Below, piece by piece: positions 32,663 to 44,583 of a stretch of 64,000 nt of DNA; the first letter of the stretch is position 1, and every line of letters begins with the position of its first letter. The DNA is from Leucocoprinus leucothites (Eukaryota > Basidiomycota > Agaricomycetes > Agaricales > Agaricaceae). The DNA lies in NCBI GenBank assembly GCA_013368445.1, contig JAACJO010000036.1, positions 124,001 through 188,000 on the forward strand, given 5' to 3'. The notes under the pieces were generated by a model, which was not told the DNA's origin, searched no databases, and worked only from the letters and a program-made list of their open reading frames with translations. The position numbers and the translations under genes were made by a program.

Positions 32663-35600
32663 GTGTAGATTGCAGGCAGGGGGGAGGACAGTGGCAAAGG
32701 GGGAGAAGAACTGGCACACGCTTTATTCGATCCCCCGATGATCCCTGCTGGGACAAAAAGTCACCAAACACTGCATTTTGGCTTCGGCAGAGATGTACTC
32801 TATTATTATAGGACTGAATAGTGGTTATGGCTTCCTTGGTTTCCCATACCCCGTGACGACATTCTCTCACACCTGATATTGATGAAAAGCCATATAAGTC
32901 GTAAATAACTTCGGTATGTGTGCCAGCTTATTACTCGAGCGATGTAACACGCCAGAAGCTGAAAGACGAGTGGTTCAAATTATAGTACGTTTTGAGAGTC
33001 TCAGTAGCAAAGACAATCAAATTCGAATGAAGGTATCACCCATATGATAGAACCCGACGCCAGAATACCGCAGTCATCAAAGTACGAATCCGGGATAGTA
33101 GAGAAACAAAGTTGGACAGCGCTACGACCAGGTCACGAGTCCAAGTGTATGGTTCTTCGATTGGATGTAGAACCTGGAATCCAGATGTCCAGTGGGGCAG
33201 ACACTTGTGGCGACAATCGTGTAGTCTCGCCGTCATTGTGGCGGCGGCGCTTGGATGGACCCAACGAGCTAATCCCAATCTGGATTGCCGCCGTACTCCT
33301 TTTCTTTTTCTCGGGTTTATCGTCATTGATGTAGGGAAGCTAGTTAGGCTCAAAACCAATATAAAAATAAAAAATCAGATAGCTGCACATAAGCGCCGTA
33401 AGGTCTTGTGGTGAAGAAAAGTTTAGCACTGTTAGCGTTTGCCGTGTTGCGTTAAGCTCTGAATTCGGAGACCTAGATGGTTGTTGGTATAATGCCAGTG
33501 TTAATCAAATCGTTGAGAGGTCTGGGAGTTCGTCCTGTCTCGCTCTCTGTGCGTGTAACCAGCGTCATTGGGCCCGAGTCAAGATTGGATATAAGTAAAA
33601 TGATGCGCCCGAAGGCTCTTTTTTAAACACTTTCCCGAGAAGCAGGATGGGGCACAACTCGCGGAAGACTGATTGATTGATAAGAATTGAGGAAGTAATC
33701 CGACCCAGATCAAATGACGCCGGCATTAGAACCTGAGTTCATCAGAGGACAGCGGATGCTCGTTGTAGCGCCTTCAGACTCAGACATCCAACGCTGTAGG
33801 TTTCGGAGGAGGGAAAAGGCTGGGGACATATTGCGGCAAGAGTTGGACTACGTCCAGATGAGCAGTTTTGTCAGAAAAATTCTTTATCGAGGCTCGCACC
33901 ATCGAACTTGCAGCTCACGGACCTCCTGGCGAACACTACACTTCCACTCAAGCGAAGTCTCAACATCCGTTTTTGTGGTGATTGTAGGTGGAGCTGCCGA
34001 CTAGGGTAGAGAAGGACTAGTATGAGTGAGTAGAGAAGGAAGCGAAGAGCTAACTCGGAATAGTAGCGAATGGGTATTTCCGAGTGCTCCGACTCAATCG
34101 GATGGAATGTGATGTACATTTGTCCAGGTTACTCCTTCCTGCTATCGTGCTTGGGCATTGTTCATCGAGAAAAACGTTCCGCGATAGGTCTCAGCAGATA
34201 TAGTATATCCTGGTGCTCCTTCAATTCCTCGAGTCCGAGCAGTCCACTCGATACAGGCCGAATAGACAAGAATAGGGTGTGACTCTGCCAGTGTGAGCCA
34301 TGCTCCATCAATTCCTCCTGGCATGCTTTCCACCAGGCTTCTCTGTTTCAGAAGGATCAAGAGCTTGTGCGCTCCATTGCCGAGGGCTTCTTTTCACCCG
34401 ATGAAGATTGCATTGGTCATGAAGGCTTGGAGAACTTGTCACGGCTAGATCATTATCACAGCCGAAGGGACTCTGACCCAAGCTTACTGAATCATATTCA
34501 AGATAGTAAATAACTAGCAGAGCTAGAACGAAAAGGTCCTTCCACCGGCATTGCACCACTGCCGAATTTTTCGAATCATCATAAGCACCAATGAAACCTA
34601 AAAGCCACATCTCTTCCCTTAACATCTCAAGCGCGGCCCCAGTGCCAGTATGCTTCCACACAATTAAACGAGCCCAAGCAGATCAGAGAGATGCACAATC
34701 TTTCTGAGTAGTCGGCAGCCGAGTGTCGCCAGTACCCTGTATGCTGTCGCGGGGCCATTGCCATCACGTACCCAGCATAGTTGCATTCTCAACTTCTCAA
34801 ATACTCAGTACATAGTTTCCGAGCCACTTATTTATTCTAAAAGATTAATTGGAAACCTGCCTTTCACCTTGCCCGAATCAAATTGGCATTATTCCACCGG
34901 TGCGTCTTCGCGAACGCCAATCCTGGAGCAATTTATGAGCGTTCTACTAGTAGGCGGAACCCGTTCCATATCTTTGGTTGAATCCACTACGTTCTATTTC
35001 ATTACAGCTACTCTCTTGATCCTCTGTATAAAGCTCCTCACTATCTGTTGCTTGTCACCTGATTCCGAAGCCGAACCATTCTTTGTTTACGACAATACAT
35101 TGCGGTCATTAGTTCCGGCATCAGGAACATCCAGTAAACTTTCAGAGGTACTTTGTGGCCTTTTTAAAGGCTCAAAGGTACTTTTGGTGACTTTAAAAAG
35201 CTATGCCCTGACTTTGGAAAGTTTCATCTGACTTTAGAAAGTTTCGCTGTCTTTAGAGGAAAGTTTGCCCTAAAGGACTTTATAAAGTACATTCCAAAGT
35301 TTCGTAACCCTTTTTCCTTACATGTCTCTATGCGGGTACTGTCTGAAAATCTTGATCCCACCCGTTTCACATTTTCGCAAGTCAAAGAATTTGCCAAAGA
35401 CATTGAAAGTCAAAGTTTCTCGGGAAGTCAAATTAAAGTCAGTGTGAAAGTCAAAGTCCATCAAAGTCAAAGTCATATTTTACTGGATGTTCCTGATGGG
35501 ACGCTCTCTTACTTCATGTTCCATGTGTCCAACATCCCTCCATGCAGACCGTTATTAGCCTCAGGAAACTCAAATCGTTCCGGGTCATCCCAAGGGTTAA

Positions 35601-36040
35601 CTTGCAGCAAGCTGTTTGAGGACGTCCGAGGAACCATTCTGTCTCGGCGATTACCTGCGTATTCACTTGCGCTCTTGTCCGACCTTGGAGATTCTTCTCA
35701 GGGTTGTCTTGGTTTACGAACAGGGAGACCTCTTTTCCGCGTATACTGGTCACAAAATAATCGGAATGGGACTGTCGAGACCAGGTTTGAATTGCATAGT
35801 GCAACTATCATGATGCATCAAAACAATTTACAACGAAGGGCCTCCCGCCTGTATGAGTTTTTCGCTTGGTTATTGTCCTTGAGACCTGAAGTTGAGCCGC
35901 GCACAGCCGTATCCATTTTGTACTATAATGATATTTAAGAGTCCCATTTCAAAGAACTGCCAATGTTAATCCAATCCCGACTGATCGAAAGGGTAGTTAT
36001 TCTACTGGGTCTGCAACTGAGAATGATCGCGTCCAGCTGC
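32663..36040. other. Long gene-poor stretch between DUF6534 paralogues
   Basis: About 3.4 kb with scattered open frames on both strands (for example 34308-34661 on -, 35330-35938 on +) that match nothing I recognise. A cluster of GACTTT/AAAGTC motifs lies at 35137-35490. A - strand frame at 34142-34360 (LILLKQRSL) faintly resembles the DUF6534 'LLNQR' segment and could be a remnant. Confidence 0.35.
35137..35490. repeat. Clustered GACTTT / AAAGTC motifs
   Basis: In the left half GACTTT(A/G)AAAG-type units recur (about 35190-35290). In the right half the complementary AAAGTCAAAGTC units dominate (about 35390-35475). The two halves are therefore partly inverted and could form a long imperfect hairpin. 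Frames read through part of it but encode only a monotonous S/K/V stretch. Confidence 0.6.
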
Positions 36041-37766
36041 TTATACGATGTCACTCGAGAAGGATTCTATATCCTTTACGTCCTTCGTCCTGAAGCTGCC
36101 AGCCTGACCTGGTGCTGATTTCGAAAATCGAATCACAGAAACCTGCCCAGCACTTCGATCATGACCGACTCCGTCGATATCCTGGAAGCTGGTAGCTTGC
36201 CGCGGCAATGCGAAATCATTGCTCCGAGTGGTGGTTGTGAACGTTTCAACTCGAATCCCCTCGCGATGCTCGCTAGCGTTCCTACTACTCGAAGCTTCAT
36301 GGTAGAGGCGTTGGTTGAGGAGCACCATGAAGCAATTGCTATACCTTAAAGTCCACCACAATGAGAAAGGGTATAAGGCAGGGGGCGCAATAATTCCCTT
36401 ACATTTTCCCGAGATTATAGCCACTGAAATGCAAGTGGATCAGTGAGTAAGTCTTTGGATTACGTACAAGGAGAGATATATACATTACTAAAAATAGGTT
36501 GGTTTTCTGCAAACAGTCGATGAATTTGATTAATCTGGATTTGAAAACCACCATCAGAGAAGCTTACCGGAGGTGCTATTGATGGTACGAGGAACATAGA
36601 GATGAGCACAATAGCCAGCACAGCTAATGAGTGATTGGGGTTTTGACTGAGCACCTACGACATACAACATTCTGTATCTTCATTTTTCACTCACTTGTTA
36701 CCGCGTTTGTCTCTACTGTCAATACTAGGATCCGCTTCACGGCAGCCATTGTACTTTGACTTGTCTTCGTAGATTGAAATTTCAATAGCTAGTGTAGACA
36801 AATATTGAGCAACACTCTGTCCTTGTGGACAATAAACATACCAGATAGGTCATTGAGCCAGCAATCAAGATATCAGTGACAGCAGTCAGAAATAGCCAGA
36901 CCTAGAGGAGTATCAGTGTCATGCTCCTCGGTTCATAAACCGCACTAACGTCATCCATAATCCGGTCCACTGGCTGGACGGTGTGCGTGACGGCATCCTA
37001 TTAGGACTTGTCAGTAACGCGAGGGCAAACAACGAGTATCGACCGCATCTAATAGCTCACATGAATGCCAACAAACATACCACTCGCGCAGCCCCCAAGA
37101 GCGAGCTATACGAAAGTAGCATCAATACCTACGAAGAACTTGACCCCAGAGAGAGTATTACGCACCAAAGCAGCGACTGCTGGTAAAACCCTCCACTTTC
37201 CTAACACCCATATTCTCCAGCAGTAAACGAGTTGCACAGTGAGAGCAATCACAGCGTCCAAGAATGGACCATCGATGCTCGCCAGGTTGAGTTGAAACAT
37301 CACAGATGTGTCTCCGAAGTTGTACACAAACCAATAAAAAACATCATCCATCATCATGATGGTTTGCACAGTGTCAACCAGGAATATGAAGTGCACTGGG
37401 TATCGATCTTAGTTTTTCCTGAACGGAATGCTGAGATTATTTGTACCTATTATTCGAAGGAATTTTCTATCTCTGCCGGCGTGATTGATATACATGACTC
37501 CACTGGGCTTCAGAGATCGAAGGAGAACATTTAATGTGGTCAAGGACGTACAGTATTGCATGACCAGGATTCCATATAGCCACCAGTTTAGGGCAACCCC
37601 AATCAGCTGTGACTCATCTCATGAATTGATGAAGGAAGAAACGCAGTCATATAATCTTACGGGTGGTCCAGTCCTGTTGAAACCTCATGTAAGGATGACC
37701 TGAGAGTATATGAGGGGCAAGGATGACTTACGCTAGTGGCCCAACTTTTGTTGGAGCAGCGGCCAT
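36041..37766 (-). CDS. DUF6534 domain seven-helix membrane protein (intact paralogue)
   Basis: Start ATG 37764-37766 (MAAAPTKVGPLA), then LIGVALNWWLYGILVMQY, HFIFLVDTVQTIMMMDDVFY, WFVYNFGDTSVMFQLNLASI, VIALTVQLVYCWRIWVLGKW, DAVTHTVQPVDRIMDD, VWLFLTAVTDILIAGSMTYL, TSQSTMAAVKRILVLTVETN (with AVTS), AVLAIVLISMFLVPSIAPP, YSNCFMVLLNQRLYHE and a polar Ser/Thr tail to the stop at 36041. These are all DUF6534 blocks in order across about ten exons, with no interrupting stop. It is a paralogue of the split gene at 29188-32662, same strand, 3.4 kb apart, so a local duplication. Function unknown; the tail is probably cytoplasmic. Confidence 0.75.
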
Positions 37767-40044
37767 GAATAGATCGTAGGGGTAGAGGTGAGAAGTAACG
37801 CTGGAGCCAACCCGTCATTTATCTAATCCCGGTTTTGATGCTTGTCGGTACCTAGGTCAGAGGAAATCAGACGCAGATTTCAGCTGTCACATACGCTATT
37901 ATTAAAGGCGTGAGTAGTGGCTACGGCTTCCCCGAGTTCCCATAACCTGGAGTGACGTTGTCACTTAATCACCCAGTGATGGTGTTTCGGCGCTCTGCGT
38001 GGAACGGAGGCGCAATAGTGAGCCATTGACTACCTGGAACTCCAAAGTAATAATGGGATTGATCCCTCTGGTGCACGGTGTGAGAACGCGGGTGGTATGG
38101 CAGCCCGTGACGCTCGTGGGTGATGGGTGCAATAATTTCGCTGGGAAACTTGACAGAAAAAGTCTAAGAAAGGACTTCGATTTGGCTTCCGTGCAACGGA
38201 GTGATATCGCCAGTATGTTATCTTGTTTGCAAACGAGAAGAAAGCAAAAATCAATTAGTGAAGGGATGACTTTCTGTCTTGTGGAGGACCATTGAGAGGG
38301 TGTTGCCTTGCGTTCGGGTTGGGCGGATTGTATGGTGCTGATCGGTTGATACTACCGTCTGATTAGAAAATGGCTAAAAGTGTGGAAGGCCTCGTGAGAT
38401 TGTCCATGATAGGTTATAGCGTTAGCCTCGGATACTCGGCTCACCAATCCAGCGTATACGGAGGCTATTAATGGGCGGCCATGTGACACTGAACGACTGG
38501 GATCCCACTCTGATTCGACGGATTGTCACCCGGAGCATTGAATGATACATGTAAGAAGAAAATAGGTGCTGAAAGCCTGTGCCGAATGATACATTACAAC
38601 AGACCCGTTGATTGAACGGCGTTGGGACACTCGCGATGGATGCACTCTGAGGGCTTCGGACAAACAGGCGCCAAAAATTCTCTGATGCAGAACATACTAC
38701 ATAGTTCTAATTCGGTGTTTCTTTTCTCGTCAAGTGAAACCTGTTTCGCGTGCTGTTCACTGCCAACCGAAACTTCAGTTTCTTCAGCGTCTGAATGGAT
38801 TCATCTGTGTTGGAAATGAACGCAACATATCAGCGCGATAAATCGGAGGGGGAGGGGGAGGGGGTGGGAGCTGTTGCTTCGCTTCAACTCGGAAGCTGCA
38901 CTCAGGACATAACAATGAGATCTGCCTTCTTTGATGAACGAACGTCTCTGGAATGATCATCAAGCTGAACAACAATCTGAGCTCAGGAAGCCAGATGTTA
39001 GCGTGTGTGCCTGAAAGCTCCTGAGATAGGTGTGTGTCCTGAGCTGGTGAGAATATTGAGAGGAAGAGTGGGTGTGCTGCGAAGGAAGTGGTATAGAAAG
39101 GACAGTCGCCAGTTATTGGCACAAGATCAAAGGAATTGAGAGGCTAGAAGGGAAAGAAATAAGCAAGATGTGGGCAGATGCGTAGGCTGCAAATAACACA
39201 CCAGTAACTAGTAAATAACCGGTCAGTTGAGGCTGCTATTAATAGAGGCGATTACTACTTCAAGTGCGCAGTATCCATGGCGGCGTTACGTCAGAGTACA
39301 TTTGTCACGCTTCTATTTTTTCAATATTCACTGATACCGAATGCGAGCACCTGCGAGCACCCACCAAATCTCCGAGCGCCCATGTGCCGACTATGTTTAT
39401 AAGTATCTGGATTTGTACACCAGCGTGGTCTCCGCTAACCAGTGAGATAGGTGAGAACAGTGGTGAACATGCGATCATTGAACCAAGACAAGAATTTACC
39501 GAGGGTGTCCCGGGCCGAGCCCTGCCGAGCCTAGACCTGATCCAAATGTAAGGCTGCCTGATTCCTCGTGTCCATGAGCAACATCCCTTCCTTTGGCATT
39601 TATCAACGTCTGAGTGGCTGCTCGTATCATGATTGACTCGGGGTTCTCAAGTGTGGATCCGAAGAGACTGCGTGTTGATCATGAAATACATTTCCTGTTC
39701 AGCCGCTTGGCCAGCAAAGAACGACTCAAGGTCGTCTTTCCTTGGGTATTTTGTGGCAATCAGTTGATATGGATAGGTATCCAGGGAATAAATTAATGCT
39801 ATGCAATGAATCTGACGGGAGATTGGGTTGGACGATGCTATGTAGGAACAGCTCACTATAAACGTCTCGTACATAAAGAAAGGTATATGCCAAACATAGA
39901 ATCATCCTAGTCTGCTCAATGCCAGATATTCCCGGCTCTCGTGATACAATATTGCTCTGTAGTAAATAATCTACTGCTTATTTTTGAACCTCATCCGGGT
40001 CGTATAACTTGGTAAGGTCACCCTGATTTCATGTAACTATTAGA
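37767..40044. other. Intergenic, gene-poor
   Basis: About 2.3 kb with no recognised gene. It holds a G-rich tract at 38848-38868. It ends where similarity to the second duplicated segment begins (about 40045). Confidence 0.4.
38848..38868 (+). repeat. G-quadruplex-type G tract
   Basis: Four G runs (5, 5, 5 and 3 G) separated by single A, A and T, a canonical tight-loop quadruplex pattern on the + strand. Confidence 0.7.
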
Positions 40045-43000
40045 CGCTCATTTATTCCAGGTGCCTTATTTGACTTCACGGTGAAACATAGTATTTTCTA
40101 TTTATGGCCTTCAGTCAATTAAATGTAGCCAGCTTGCGTGCTTTGTCCGTTGCCGTACAGGCGTGTTTCTTAAGATGAAATAACACTCATCCTTGCTCTC
40201 TTCACAGTGGCTGGACACTGAGAAGTCTTGCAGCTCACTCAAATGATTTGAGTTTCCTCCAGCCAACGCAGTATCTTTTGTCTACACGGATAGCGAAGGC
40301 TCGCGAACCTGCTTCCCTCTGCGAGTAAACCGGAACCAGGGAGAGCCTATCCATATGGGTATTTTGGGGTATGAGCTAATTTTTTACATGCACGGAAAAG
40401 ATCAATCGGAATACGGGCGCCCTTCCCTCAATAAATGGAGGAGAGTCAAGACAAGAATGTGCGTAAAATGGTGGGTTAGTCAGTACGCGTTGTAATACGT
40501 GTTCCTGGGAAATAGTGGTACGGCAGACGTGATGTACCTCCCACCGTCAGTGGCAGGTGCAGATACTCCATTATTTGCGGGTGCGTATTGGTTATAGGTG
40601 CAAGGACCCAGCGGAGAGCATTGATGATGGGACTCGAAACCAGGGTCTAAGGCAGCACGATGCTTGGGTTGGAAATCTGAGCGGTCATCATGATAATAGC
40701 CCCAAGTCTGGGATTCTTGCCCGAGCATGTGCGACTCTCGGTGTAATTGGATATGAGGATCAAATTTTTGAGTATAAGAGTTGACCGGGGGATAATTATG
40801 ATAAGCTCGGCGAGGGGTAGCTGGATGAGAGAGGTGTCGTGATTCCAGGTGTTGGTTTTTTGAAGGGAGGGGTGATTGTACCATCCTGCTTTCTTCGAAC
40901 CAGGCAGGATAGGGCGTGTCGTCATTCATCTGGCGACGGTATACATCATAGCTGGGGTGACGCATGAAGTTAGGGGAGGCACTAGGTGTCTGGATTTCAT
41001 ATGAGTTTTGAGGCGGGACATGGTGCTTGGGTAATGCTGGGAACCGTGCCTGGGGCAACCTCACGGCACCGGCTGTGTCGGGACAGTTATACTGACGGGT
41101 AATGACAGGTTGGTATGGTGCTCGTGGTCCTACAACGGTCGGTGCAGGTAGAGGTGCAAGGGACGAGCTCCCGCCCACATCAGAAGTAGAGCTGTGTGAG
41201 GGTATGGCCTCAGTTTCCGGCCCGCTGGAAGGGGAGGAAATGCGATCACCGGAAGAGAACCAGGTCTCAGCATTAGAGAGTCGATCTATACCAGCGCTGG
41301 TTTCCTGGTGGACAAACCCATCTCTAGACGACTGTGAGGCACCTGAAGGGGGCGAGGTCTTTGCGTGAGGAAATTGGGCTGGCGAAGGAGGAGCGACTGG
41401 ATTGCGTATAAAAGATGGTTGAGCGAAGTGAGGATCGGCTCGTGGCTCCTTCAAACATTTGAGGATATAAGTATTTCTGCAGAAGAATAGTGACTGGCAA
41501 CTCACCTCAAAGCTTAACCTAGTCGATTGTACGTGAGGTGATGTAGTCGAACTTTGGGTCTGGCAAGCCACTGTGGGATCTGTTGACTTCCTGAGCGCAT
41601 GAATATAAATCTCCGACTTCTGACTAGATGAGCTGTTGTCTGTGGTGGATTTGGAGCTATCGACAGCTATGACGAAACGTGCCATCGCATCATAGCTCGA
41701 AGCTGAAGGTCGTCCTGAAAAATTGTAGTTGTGCTGATTTCCAGAGACGTGAGTAAAGGAGCTGTTAGAAATGACGAAATTGCTGGCGTTGGTGAAGCTG
41801 CCCGACATGCTCGTTGTAGGAATGAGGGAAGAATGAGGTAGAATAGGCTTTAACAGCCATGTTTTATATAGATACCCAACCGCGTCCACGTGTACTCTGA
41901 CTTTACCAACCCAATGCTGGAATCTTTTATGGCCAATACCTAGAGGATCTAGGAATAAGAACCTTTGAATACTGGCTTCCTTCAAGAATCCATCATTTTC
42001 GAAGGGCATGAGGCCTGAGGTGTGGGCAGAAGAATTGTTAGGTGGTATGCTTACCGAATATTCCATGGGTAAGAGCATTTCAAACCGGCTGGGCAGATTG
42101 GACTCGGGGGAGGTTCGATTGATCTTGGTTACGCTGAAAGCCGTTTATTGGAAAATATCCCCCCAGATTTCCCGCGAAAAAATAGCCTGCTACGTGATCA
42201 ATCCTGTTGCTTGACTATTAGCGAGTCTCCGCAGTGCCTCGCGTACTCGTGGTCCCTACAGTATTGCTTTTGGGTGAAGGAAATTTGATGGCGATAATCA
42301 AAGCAGTGACGCATTTCCCTTATCCGGACCACTGCAAGCTCTGCGCGTGATCCGGTGGCGAAGTTGACTCCAACCTCCAAGATGAAGCTTCAGGCCTCCA
42401 AGTACTTACTCCAATGCTTCCCTTAAAACGCGCCTACATGAATATCTTCCGCCCCTCAGACTCCCTGCCTTTTTGCGTAGTCCAAAACTGTGCCTCTCGT
42501 ATTCGCATTCAAGTGAGGCTTGGACTTGGGAACTGGCTCCCATCTCGAAGGATCAATGACCAGGAACATGGGAAGCCAAGATACCAAAGCTCCCTCGGAG
42601 GTTTCGCTTCCAAGGCCTGTAGAGTTTAACTCGTGCTGGGACGGGAATTGGGGGACATTGGAGGATGTGGAGTGTATGTCAGGTCTTGAAAGGCAGGCTA
42701 TTCCGACACTGGCGGATGGGTCCCAGTGAGCCACGCACCATAGGGGGTACGTTATATCTATGCTTGGATGTGAAATCAACGGCTCATTCTCCGAAGTTTC
42801 ACGAGTTATCGTCGCTTATCATCTCGAACCGAACGCGAGTCTATTGCTCCGGGTATTATTGTGAAGGACCCCTGCGTCACCAAGGATTTGTGCCTCGCAC
42901 TCCAAGCCACGCTTGCCAAGGGAAAATTTGGGAACTTCGAGGTTGTGAAGACCACGCAGCAGCGCTACCATCTTAATACGAATCCGTAGCTCCATCCAAC

Positions 43001-43411
43001 GACAGTTTTCACCCTGAAGACTTCGATTATCCGTGACACTTTCCTATTAAGATGCCTGCCTAACACCTTGTCGAATACTCCAAGACGGGTTATGGAACAT
43101 GCCCCAGGCGCTCCCGAGTCTTCTACGCAGTTTCCGCATATGGCGTGCTCTTTGTCTAGACGAACTGTAGGTCATCCTGATGACTACAAAAGAGTTGTAG
43201 GCGCCTTCCCTCAGCGTCTCCTCGTGCCTCGTCTTGGAGCCGTTGATCTCACCAAGTCTGTCGAAGTCCTCTGCTCGTGCGAGTTTACTAGAGCGTAGTC
43301 ATCCTGTGCTAGGATTCGGCCTCAAGCACTCCAGTACCCCACTGGCTTTGAAATGAACAGTAATCCGACTATGCGCGCACAATTTTCTCATCCAGAAACG
43401 AAGGCTGATCC
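40045..43411. repeat. Segmental duplication, copy A
   Basis: Direct repeat of the sequence at 53690-53884 plus 60621-64000. Shared landmarks include TTTATGGCCTTCAG, TGAGAAGTCTTGCAGCTCAC, AACCGGAACCAGGGAGAGCC, the whole Pro/Ser-rich gene on the - strand, and its 5' flank up to AAGGCTGAT.CTAGT. Divergence is substantial (I judge around 80% identity by eye), so it is not recent. The copy at the right runs off the window. Confidence 0.85.
40480..41808 (-). CDS. Pro/Ser-rich protein with N-terminal V-x-G-N-Q-x-N-Y-N motif (copy A)
   Basis: ATG 41806-41808 starts MSGSFTNASNFVISNSSFTH, followed by VSGNQHNYNFSG. After a 57-nt intron (41449-41505, GT-AG and a multiple of three) the protein is a long low-complexity chain rich in Pro, Ser, His, Gln and Tyr, ending FPRNTYYNAY-stop at 40480. 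No catalytic domain, membrane segment or signal peptide is visible. The open frame continues upstream of the chosen ATG for 90 codons, but similarity to copy B starts at this Met and the upstream part is unlike coding sequence. The N-terminal motif resembles short beta-prone motifs often placed before effector domains in Agaricomycete proteins; that role is inference. Confidence 0.65.
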   Translation of the reverse strand: MSGSFTNASNFVISNSSFTHVSGNQHNYNFSGRPSASSYDAMARFVIAVDSSKSTTDNSSSSQKSEIYIHALRKSTDPTVACQTQSSTTSPHVQSTRLSFEVSCQSLFFCRNTYILKCLKEPRADPHFAQPSFIRNPVAPPSPAQFPHAKTSPPSGASQSSRDGFVHQETSAGIDRLSNAETWFSSGDRISSPSSGPETEAIPSHSSTSDVGGSSSLAPLPAPTVVGPRAPYQPVITRQYNCPDTAGAVRLPQARFPALPKHHVPPQNSYEIQTPSASPNFMRHPSYDVYRRQMNDDTPYPAWFEESRMVQSPLPSKNQHLESRHLSHPATPRRAYHNYPPVNSYTQKFDPHIQLHRESHMLGQESQTWGYYHDDRSDFQPKHRAALDPGFESHHQCSPLGPCTYNQYAPANNGVSAPATDGGRYITSAVPLFPRNTYYNAY

Positions 43412-44583
43412 TAGTAACGAGGACCAGCTAGAAGCAGGCTGTGGCATACAGGCATGACCCGTGGGGGATGACCATCCAAGGTGTGGTGTTAACGCTCCAT
43501 CTCTGTGGTCTTGTGCTGAGAAATTTCGTAGGGTCTTCGGTTGCAATAACCATGCGTTGGCACAAATGACTGTCAACCTTCAGAGAAGACGCTACGCAGA
43601 ATGAGGATCACTTTTGTGCCTCACTCTGGCGTCCCTGTCTTCCCCGAGGTGGGGCTTTCGCTTCCACATTTCTGCCCTGTCACCGCTGCCACCTCTAGCC
43701 AAAAGCTGATACGCATATAAAGAGGGCCTCTAGTAGCTGGCCAAGTAGGTTAATGGAGAAGGGTGAAGAGTCAAGACATGATTCCTTTTGGGCGTGATCG
43801 TTCAAATGGATGGAAAGGGAAGCAAACCGGCAGGGTGCGAAAAGAAGGCGGTATGACATCTCTTTTCCTGTTAAAGAGGGTGGCGTTGATGTGTATTCTT
43901 GTATACGTGAGTGTATCCTGCTAGGCTGCACATGATCGATTCATTGATGCTACATGAGAGAACAATCAGCTTTATGGATTGACGGATTGGGTGCAGAAGG
44001 CGTTAATAAATCAATCAGGTACAAGGTTGGCACGGTGGCTATCTTTTGCATGCAGCTATTGATGGGAGCGTCAGGTCCTTTGTTCTGCAACCTACACTAC
44101 ACCAAGATTGGGTTACAGATCACTGTAGAACTGTCGGGATCAAAACCCTCATGACACTGTCATGTTTCAAGAAGCACCAGCATAATAGATGAAAAGCGTA
44201 TCAGCTGGGTGTTGGCGCAAGGCTGAAATGATCCCCCACTTCATGCCAGTGCACTCCCTCTGTGGTGCGGTCAATTTTCTACATGGTGCCCCAACGGAAA
44301 TCGCCATCGGCCGCACATCATAGAGCAACCACATTGGCAAGGACTGCTTATTGTCAGGTTCAGATGCCTGGGAATATTTTGCAAGAATCCGAAAGCCGGC
44401 GTGCGTCTTATGAGCATTGGGTGGTTTCAACAGCGTCAGCGCTCGTTCGGGGGTCACGATGACTCGAGCTGCCTCAAGGTGATCGCGTGGTCAATCTGAT
44501 TACGCGCAAGAACGGCCGTTTAGATACCTAGTTGGATCCACTATACTTCCTTCTTAACCTCAACTCTATCCATACCCCGCCCA
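41809..44583. other. Between the two motif genes: duplicated 5' flank and unique part
   Basis: 41809-43411 belongs to the segmental duplication and holds only short, frame-broken open frames that differ between the copies. 43412-44583 is unique here and includes a TATA-like CATATAAAGA near 43712 with no gene just after it. The region must contain promoters of both divergent motif genes. Confidence 0.4.

Noticed and set aside
34308..34661. 117-codon - strand frame, possible DUF6534 relative
   Set aside because: Only the short LLILLKQRSL-like piece nearby recalls the family; the helices are missing.
40480..42078. Single 532-codon frame taken as one exon
   Set aside because: It reads through an intron of 57 nt and 90 upstream codons that do not match copy B; the ATG at 41808 and the spliced form are better supported.
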